Shown here one piece after another: positions 40,821 to 45,479 of a stretch of 45,479 bases of DNA. The notes under the pieces were generated by a model. That model saw only the letters and a list, made by a program, of their open reading frames with translations. It did not search any database and was not told the DNA's origin. The first letter of the stretch is position 1, and every line of letters starts with the position of its first letter. The translations under genes were made by a program, and so were the position numbers. Origin of the DNA: an archaeon (lineage in GTDB: Archaea > Nanobdellota > Nanobdellia > Woesearchaeales > ARS49); assembly GCA_020051845.1 (NCBI GenBank), contig JAGVQG010000013.1, positions 1 through 45,479 on the forward strand, in the 5' to 3' direction.

Positions 40821-41381
40821 CTATCTTTTCTTCGAGACTACGTCCTTGACCTTCTTGACGCCTATCCATATGACAAGCGTCAGCTCAAGGCCTAGCAATA
40901 TGACTCTCGGCCATCTTCCGAGCGAGCCGAAGACGCGCGCCGTTATCTGGAGCATTGTCAGGATTCCGCCGAAGAGTATTCCGCTTGAGATCGCGTCGAT
41001 GCTGGTCGGCAGATACAATCCGAGAAGTATCATCACAAGCCCGATCGGAGCTGTCACATAGAACAGCACGCGGTTGTATCTCTCGTCCGCGGCCTGGTAA
41101 TCCTTCTGGCAATAGTCGCAGCTCTCTTTCATCACGCAGCCTTTCGAGTCGAATTCTTGGATGATATTGCCCCTGTTCTGGGTGCAAGTTGTCCGCATCG
41201 TCGTGTCATAGGTATAATCACAGACGGCTTGTTTGGAAACCTGCGTCGGCGGCACGTCGAAGCTGTTCTTGCAGAAGTCTTCGTAGGCAGGACTCGGATA
41301 TATCGCTTCTATCAGGAATCCGATGAAAAGCGCGGATAGTATGCCGACCCCTATACTCAACATCACCTTTTTCAGTTTCAT
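40821..41381 (-). CDS. membrane protein with Cys-rich external loop, 186 aa
   Basis: Four membrane segments: about 7-28, 107-127, 131-151 and 158-176. Between the first two is an external loop with six cysteines (DFCKNSF, KQAVCDYT, RTTCTQN, SKGCVMKESCDYCQKDY), probably disulfide-linked. A basic C-terminal tail is cytoplasmic. No known family is recognised. It is followed, after a short gap upstream, by the lipoprotein gene on the same strand, so they may form an operon. Confidence 0.6.
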   Translation of the reverse strand: MKLKKVMLSIGVGILSALFIGFLIEAIYPSPAYEDFCKNSFDVPPTQVSKQAVCDYTYDTTMRTTCTQNRGNIIQEFDSKGCVMKESCDYCQKDYQAADERYNRVLFYVTAPIGLVMILLGLYLPTSIDAISSGILFGGILTMLQITARVFGSLGRWPRVILLGLELTLVIWIGVKKVKDVVSKKR

Positions 41382-41425
41382 GATTCCCTCACAACTCGCC
41401 CGGATTCATCGACTTTCTCGCCGTC

Positions 41426-42436
41426 TCACTTCGAGCAGCCCTGGCCGTTCATCTGCTTGTAGCCCAGGTATTCTCCTGTGGCTGCGTCGACATAATACTC
41501 ACGGTCCTTGCTCGATGCGGTTCCGTCGTACATGCTCCTGGTCTTGCCGAAGTATGCCGCGAACACCGCGTGCTGTTCCGACAGGCTGCCCAGGAATGAG
41601 CATCCGCTGAACATGGCCGCTTTCTTGACGGCGATCCTGTTCACGGTGTCGTCCGACTGCTTCTTCGATATCAACGATCCCATCATGGTGTCGCTGTCCA
41701 CGCTCCAATCCGACATCGGCATCGAGAGCTTGGTGACTGTCTCGTTCGAGCCCATTATATCGCACAGATAGCCTGGTTGCTCGCCCTTGCCGAACGCATT
41801 TGTCGTGTCGACAAAACCTTTCTGCTCGTATTCAAGGGCGACGCCTGCCTTGTAGCATTTGCCCGGCACCGATGGCGATGTGAAACTGATGAGTATCTCA
41901 TCTTTCGCGTCGGCCGAGTTCGTCTTGATCATTCCCCTGTTGAGCTCATCGGCAGGGATCCTGCTGTCGAGAGGGATGGCCATGCGTATCTCAATCAGCA
42001 CTGCATCGTCCTTCCATGCCTTTGCCTTTTGTGATGCTAGAGTATAAGCCCAAATCAAGCTGCCTTTCGATCCCGCGGTTGTGGTCGGTGTTGTGCTCGT
42101 CGGCGTCGTCCCGCAAGGCTCTTCCCATTGACGCAGGCATTTCTGCTTTGTATCGCACCAGGAATATCCTGCTGATCCGATGCAGCCGTGTTCATCCTTG
42201 TCTCCGCCCACAAGCTGTTGTGAAGGCTGAGTCTCTACTGCAGGCTTCGCAGGCTCTGTCCTGTTCATTTGTGCAGGAGGTTCTCGTAATGGCGCTGTCG
42301 GTTGTACCGCTACAGGCTGTTCTTTCTGCTGCACTGTCGGATCGATGTTCTGCGGTCCGTTGATCGTGATCTTTCCAGGAGCGCATCCGATAAGGAGCGC
42401 GCAGCACACCAATGCAAGAATGATTGTCAGTCTCAT
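41426..42436 (-). CDS. putative lipoprotein, 336 aa
   Basis: The signal peptide ends in a lipobox-like LLIGCAPG (Cys18). A Pro/Gln/Thr-rich linker is followed by a small motif HGCIGSAGYSWCDTKQKCLR, QWEEPC, a second Thr-rich linker, and a domain of about 210 residues (SLIWAYTLASQKAKAWKDDA to the C-terminus) with four cysteines. A minus-strand TATA-like TTTTTATACTATATA lies at about 42460-42476. Exported and membrane-tethered; function unknown. Confidence 0.65.
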   Translation of the reverse strand: MRLTIILALVCCALLIGCAPGKITINGPQNIDPTVQQKEQPVAVQPTAPLREPPAQMNRTEPAKPAVETQPSQQLVGGDKDEHGCIGSAGYSWCDTKQKCLRQWEEPCGTTPTSTTPTTTAGSKGSLIWAYTLASQKAKAWKDDAVLIEIRMAIPLDSRIPADELNRGMIKTNSADAKDEILISFTSPSVPGKCYKAGVALEYEQKGFVDTTNAFGKGEQPGYLCDIMGSNETVTKLSMPMSDWSVDSDTMMGSLISKKQSDDTVNRIAVKKAAMFSGCSFLGSLSEQHAVFAAYFGKTRSMYDGTASSKDREYYVDAATGEYLGYKQMNGQGCSK

Positions 42437-42558
42437 TTTATCGCCTCTTGGGCACGGTGTATGATATATAGTATAAAAATGCTGTTCGGCCGGATAGGCC
42501 CATGTCGGAATTATTCCATAACGTTTAAATACCTGATTTACATGTACCGTATACCAGT

Positions 42559-43218
42559 GTGGGTGAAATAGCTAAAAAAGAGGCTGCTGCAGAACAGCAA
42601 AGCCGGATTCTAACAGTCACACCGCGTGACAAGGAACTGATCCTCACCTACCCCAAGGCCTGGGAGGAGTTAGGGATACCCGAGGACCGTTTCGACAGCG
42701 ACAAACTCACCAGCATCGTTGGCAACCCGACAGGATTCTACACAGCCGTCAACTGGAAGGGCATCAAATGGCAGGATTTCGGCTACACTGTCTTCGAGGA
42801 CAGGCAGCGCGTCTTCGCAGGAAAGATGCTGAATTTCGCAGCATCCTCTGACGGGAACCTTTGCGCTGAAGCTCTCGACAACCGCATTCTCAAGCAGGTG
42901 ACAAACAACAGATATAATCTCGCTGCGCTCGCGCAGATTCCGGATGACGCCAGAAGAAACGTCGATTTCGCCGTACGCAACACGCTCAATATCTATCTGA
43001 AGCAATGGTTCGACCAGCTAAGGCCTGCGTTCGACGCTTCGCGACAGCATAGTGATGAACAAACCGCGATGGCGGTCTTCTATGAACAGATGAACTCGAC
43101 GGTCGCGAAGGGGACGCACAAGCAAATAGCTGTCCCAAAATATTCTGCCCCCGCGGTTCAAAGAAGCCCGCCTGTTTACCAGACAGTCTCACAACAACCA
43201 CAGCTCCAGTTAGCCTAG
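42559..43218 (+). CDS. hypothetical soluble protein, 219 aa
   Basis: GTG 42559 is used as start because TTTAAATA (about 42525-42532) lies about 30 bases upstream. The protein is alpha-helical and soluble (ALDNRILKQVTNNRYNLAAL, IPDDARRNVDFAVRNTLNIY), with an N-terminal region LTYPKAWEELGIPEDRFDSD and a Pro/Gln-rich C-terminus. No family recognised. It is convergent with pepA, the two stops being only two bases apart. Confidence 0.55.
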   Translation: MGEIAKKEAAAEQQSRILTVTPRDKELILTYPKAWEELGIPEDRFDSDKLTSIVGNPTGFYTAVNWKGIKWQDFGYTVFEDRQRVFAGKMLNFAASSDGNLCAEALDNRILKQVTNNRYNLAALAQIPDDARRNVDFAVRNTLNIYLKQWFDQLRPAFDASRQHSDEQTAMAVFYEQMNSTVAKGTHKQIAVPKYSAPAVQRSPPVYQTVSQQPQLQLA

Positions 43219-43220
43219 GA

Positions 43221-44714
43221 CTATCCCTTGGTCTCTTCTGCAGTCAAGCCGTTTTCCCAATGAGACAGCAGGTCTATGAGAAGCCTCACCCCACTTCCTG
43301 TCGCGCCCTGCGGTGTGTAGCCACGGCCTTTCTCCAGGAACGCGACTCCTGCGATGTCAAGATGCGCCCATGGCGTCGTGCCGACGAATGCGTTGATGAA
43401 AGCCGCGCCGGCGATCGTGCCTGCGTTGCGCTGATCACCCAGGTTCTTCATGTCGGCGACGTCGCTCTTGATCTCGTCCTTGTATTCGTCATACAATGGC
43501 ATGAGCCAGATGCGCTCGTAGGTGCGCTGTCCTGCGTCGAACAGCTTGCTTGAAAGGATGGTGTTGTTTCCGATCACAGGTATGACATGGGTGCCGAGCG
43601 CCACAAGCGCCGCGCCGGTCAGCGTCGCGACGTCGACCAGCGCAGTCGGAGCGTGATGCTTGATGGTGTACGCGATCGCGTCCGCGAGCACTAGCCTGCC
43701 TTCGGCGTCCGTGCTCTTCACCTCGACGGTCTTGCCTGCGTAGCTCGTGAATATCTCGCCTGGCTTGTAAGCGCCAGGACCGAGGCCGTTCTCGGCCGCG
43801 GCTACGACGGCGATTATGTTGACCGGGATCTTGAGCGTGCACGCGACATCAAGGACTCCGAGGACAGTCGCGCCTCCTGCCATGTCCTGGTGCATGGTCT
43901 CGACATGTCCTGTGGGTTTGAGGTTGACTCCGCCGGTGTCGAACGTGATGGTCTTGCCGACAAGCGCGACCCGTTCGCCAGAGCCAGGGTTGCCCTTGTA
44001 TTCAAGGATGATCAGGCGTGGCGGCGTGCTTCCTGACCTGCCGACGGCGTGGAGCAGGTTGAGCCCTTCCTCGACTACGTCCTTCTCGTCGAGCACTGTG
44101 ATCGCCAGGCCGTGCTTTGCCGCGATCTCACCGCAGATTTTCTCGATATGAAGAGTGTTCACGAGGTCGCTGCCCTCGTTGACAAGGTCTCGCACAAGGC
44201 GCACGCCCTCGCAGATGCTTGTGGTCCGGCTGACGAGAGTCTGTAGCTGCTTGGCGTCGCGTTCACCCACTGCGATGTGGACGGTCTGCACGTGCTGCTG
44301 TTTCTCGTGTTGCTGATCCGTGTGCTTGCTGTAGGCGTAGTCGGAGAGTATGGCGCCTTCTGCCATGGCAGTCACGAGCGGAAGGTCGTCGAGCGACACG
44401 TCCGGCATGACAAGGGTCAATGCCTTGAGTTTGAGTTCCTTTGCCTTCACGATGACGGTAGCTGCCGCTTTCCTCACTCTTTCTATAGTGAGTTCCTGCG
44501 GCTTGCCCAGGCCGACGATCAACAGGCGTTTTGCTGCGAAGCTGCGATAGGCAGGCATGAGCAATGATGTGCCGAAGCTGCCTGTCATGTCCTTGCTCTC
44601 TACCGCCTGTTGCACCAGAGGATGCATGTCAGCAGGCCCTCCTTCCAATAGGAAGACTGCGCATAGGTCGCCCTGTGCGTCATTGACAGTGAATGGCTTG
44701 ACTGTTATGTCCAT
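43221..44714 (-). CDS. pepA: leucyl aminopeptidase (M17)
   Basis: I choose ATG 44714 (MDITVKPFTVNDAQG) rather than 44729, because the TATA box CTATAAAA (44737-44744 on the minus strand) lies 26 bases upstream. The protein has 497 residues. The M17 metallopeptidase signatures are GKTITFDTGGVNLKPTGHVE, MHQDMAGGATVLG and VKSTDAEGRLVLADAIAYT (the NTDAEGR motif with Ser for Asn). The N-terminal domain is the variable M17 type. It is cytosolic and removes N-terminal residues from peptides with two metal ions. Confidence 0.93.
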   Translation of the reverse strand: MDITVKPFTVNDAQGDLCAVFLLEGGPADMHPLVQQAVESKDMTGSFGTSLLMPAYRSFAAKRLLIVGLGKPQELTIERVRKAAATVIVKAKELKLKALTLVMPDVSLDDLPLVTAMAEGAILSDYAYSKHTDQQHEKQQHVQTVHIAVGERDAKQLQTLVSRTTSICEGVRLVRDLVNEGSDLVNTLHIEKICGEIAAKHGLAITVLDEKDVVEEGLNLLHAVGRSGSTPPRLIILEYKGNPGSGERVALVGKTITFDTGGVNLKPTGHVETMHQDMAGGATVLGVLDVACTLKIPVNIIAVVAAAENGLGPGAYKPGEIFTSYAGKTVEVKSTDAEGRLVLADAIAYTIKHHAPTALVDVATLTGAALVALGTHVIPVIGNNTILSSKLFDAGQRTYERIWLMPLYDEYKDEIKSDVADMKNLGDQRNAGTIAGAAFINAFVGTTPWAHLDIAGVAFLEKGRGYTPQGATGSGVRLLIDLLSHWENGLTAEETKG

Positions 44715-44822
44715 TGTACCACCTGCCATTGGTCGCTTTTTATAGCTTACGGACGTGTCGTCAGTCCATAGTCACGACAGCGCATCATAACGTTTAAATC
44801 CAGCCTCTTTGTCCCTTCGGCC

Positions 44823-45374
44823 ATGAAGGCCGTTTTTTTGGACCGTGACGGGACGATAAACCTTGACAAGGATTACGTCCACAGGATCGAGGATTTCGAG
44901 CTATTGCCTGGCGCGTTGGAATCACTGAAAAGAATACAGGTTGCTGGTTTCGCTCTGATCATAGTCACGAACCAGAGCGGTGTGGGTCGCGGCTATTACA
45001 CCGAGGATGACTATCACTCAGTCACAGCGCACATGAAGTCGGAATTGGCCAAGAATGGCGTTCGCCTGGGCGGCATCTATGCCTGTTTCCATCACGCCGA
45101 TGGCCACCAACCCTATCGTCTTGCCTGCGGTTGCCGCAAGCCCCAACCAGGGATGGTGATGCAGGCGCAGAAGGAGCTCGGCATCGATCTTCCAACCAGT
45201 TTTGTGGTTGGCGATAAGTGGACCGACATAAAGATGGGGATGAACGCAGGTATTCCCAAGCAGCACTGCATTCTTGTGCGTACTGGAAAAGCCAGTGGTG
45301 AAGGCGAGCCTGTGTCTGGCGCGGTCATAGTGGATGACTTGAGGGCTGCCGCTGACTACATTCTTAGACAATAG
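44823..45374 (+). CDS. gmhB: GmhB-like HAD phosphatase
   Basis: The 183-residue HAD enzyme resembles D-glycero-D-manno-heptose-1,7-bisphosphate 7-phosphatase. Catalytic Asp7 and Asp9 are in FLDRDGTIN; TNQSGVGRGYYTEDDY is motif II; CRKPQPGM holds the motif III lysine; VVGDKWTDIKMG is motif IV. The GmhB zinc site is recognisable as Cys88, His90/91, Cys102 and Cys104 (ACFHHADGHQ, ACGCRKP). It would serve heptose or a related sugar for surface glycans. TTTAAATC at 44793-44800 fits a leaderless start. Confidence 0.88.
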   Translation: MKAVFLDRDGTINLDKDYVHRIEDFELLPGALESLKRIQVAGFALIIVTNQSGVGRGYYTEDDYHSVTAHMKSELAKNGVRLGGIYACFHHADGHQPYRLACGCRKPQPGMVMQAQKELGIDLPTSFVVGDKWTDIKMGMNAGIPKQHCILVRTGKASGEGEPVSGAVIVDDLRAAADYILRQ

Positions 45375-45409
45375 CCACCAGGCTTAGTAGAAAGTCATTA
45401 AAGTAAACG

Positions 45410-45467
45410 CCGCCCAATAGCGTCTGAGAAGACGCAATGGGCGGGTGGCGGAGGTACTAGCTCCACC
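45410..45467 (+). ncRNA. structured leader with hairpin over a Shine-Dalgarno
   Basis: The first stem-loop is CCGCCCA-ATA-GCGTCT-GAGA-AGACGC-AA-TGGGCGG (45410-45444), with a GAGA tetraloop of the GNRA type. The second stem-loop pairs GGTGG/CCACC and GGAG/CTCC (45444-45467). Its 5' strand is the Shine-Dalgarno GGAGGT of an ATG at 45468. No T-run follows, so it is not a simple terminator. Confidence 0.5.
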
Positions 45468-45479
45468 ATGCAAAATAAA
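45468..45479 (+). CDS. start of a gene that runs off the window
   Basis: ATGCAAAATAAA (Met-Gln-Asn-Lys) follows GGAGGT by 12 bases. Only four codons are visible, so the product is unknown. Confidence 0.3.

Noticed and set aside
45410-45467. tRNA or H/ACA RNA at the right edge
   Set aside because: It ends in CCACCA, but there is no T-arm GTTCRA sequence or cloverleaf, and no ACA box at the expected position. A leader over a Shine-Dalgarno explains it better.

Overview
The window is archaeal chromosome. Archaeal-type EF-1alpha and EF-2 sit beside ribosomal proteins L7Ae, S28e, L24e and S10. An archaeal type IV pilin and prepilin peptidase are present, and surface proteins end in PEFG-type sorting signals. 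TATA boxes (TTTATATA or TTTAAATA) lie about 26 bases before most start codons, so most mRNAs should be leaderless. Shine-Dalgarno sequences appear mainly on genes with a longer leader (L7Ae, EF-1alpha, lemA). The many small TA modules, CxxC-x17-CxxC mini-proteins, tandem Lrp regulator and undescribed membrane or secreted proteins suggest a DPANN or similar poorly cultured lineage. That placement is inference.

Layout. 1-3.3 kb: small ORFs, then a two-gene operon of a beta-helix surface protein and a polytopic membrane protein. 3.6-4.5 kb: RelBE-like TA pair coupled to rlmH. 4.5-7.0 kb: two envelope proteins. 7.1-7.7 kb: VapBC. 7.9-9.3 kb: LemA and a GIDE-domain protein. 9.4-13.8 kb: accessory block with a phage-appendage-like surface protein, a DUF4143-type ATPase behind a 23-bp repeat array, a wHTH-nucleotidyltransferase with a start-codon problem, and a DUF2080/AbrB-like-nucleotidyltransferase fusion with a coiled-coil partner. 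13.8-14.6 kb: second GIDE paralogue. 14.6-16.7 kb: unknown protein and tandem-Lrp regulator. 16.7-17.5 kb: three tandem zinc mini-proteins. 17.7-22.8 kb: operon of pilin, 1400-residue MopE-repeat protein and membrane coiled-coil protein. 23.0-24.3 kb: two HIT-fold proteins lacking the nucleophilic histidine. 24.3-29.7 kb: three surface proteins with a common C-terminal domain and sorting tail. 29.8-33.2 kb: prepilin peptidase, degenerate cis-prenyltransferase homologue, dihydroorotase and PHP phosphoesterase. 33.3-37.1 kb: L7Ae-S28e-L24e-Ndk-EF-2 translation cluster with a structured leader. 37.1-38.8 kb: two TA modules and a small gene. 38.8-40.8 kb: tandem hairpins, EF-1alpha, S10 and a 58-residue ORF. 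40.8-45.4 kb: membrane protein, lipoprotein, unknown protein, leucyl aminopeptidase and a GmhB-like phosphatase. The right edge holds a structured leader of a gene that runs off the window.

Working together: the pilin, prepilin peptidase, MopE-repeat giant, PEFG-type propellers and LamG protein form a large cell-surface programme. The translation genes form the housekeeping core. TA-like modules, several with palindromes between TATA box and start codon, are scattered between them. No rRNA, tRNA, CRISPR array or transposase was recognised.
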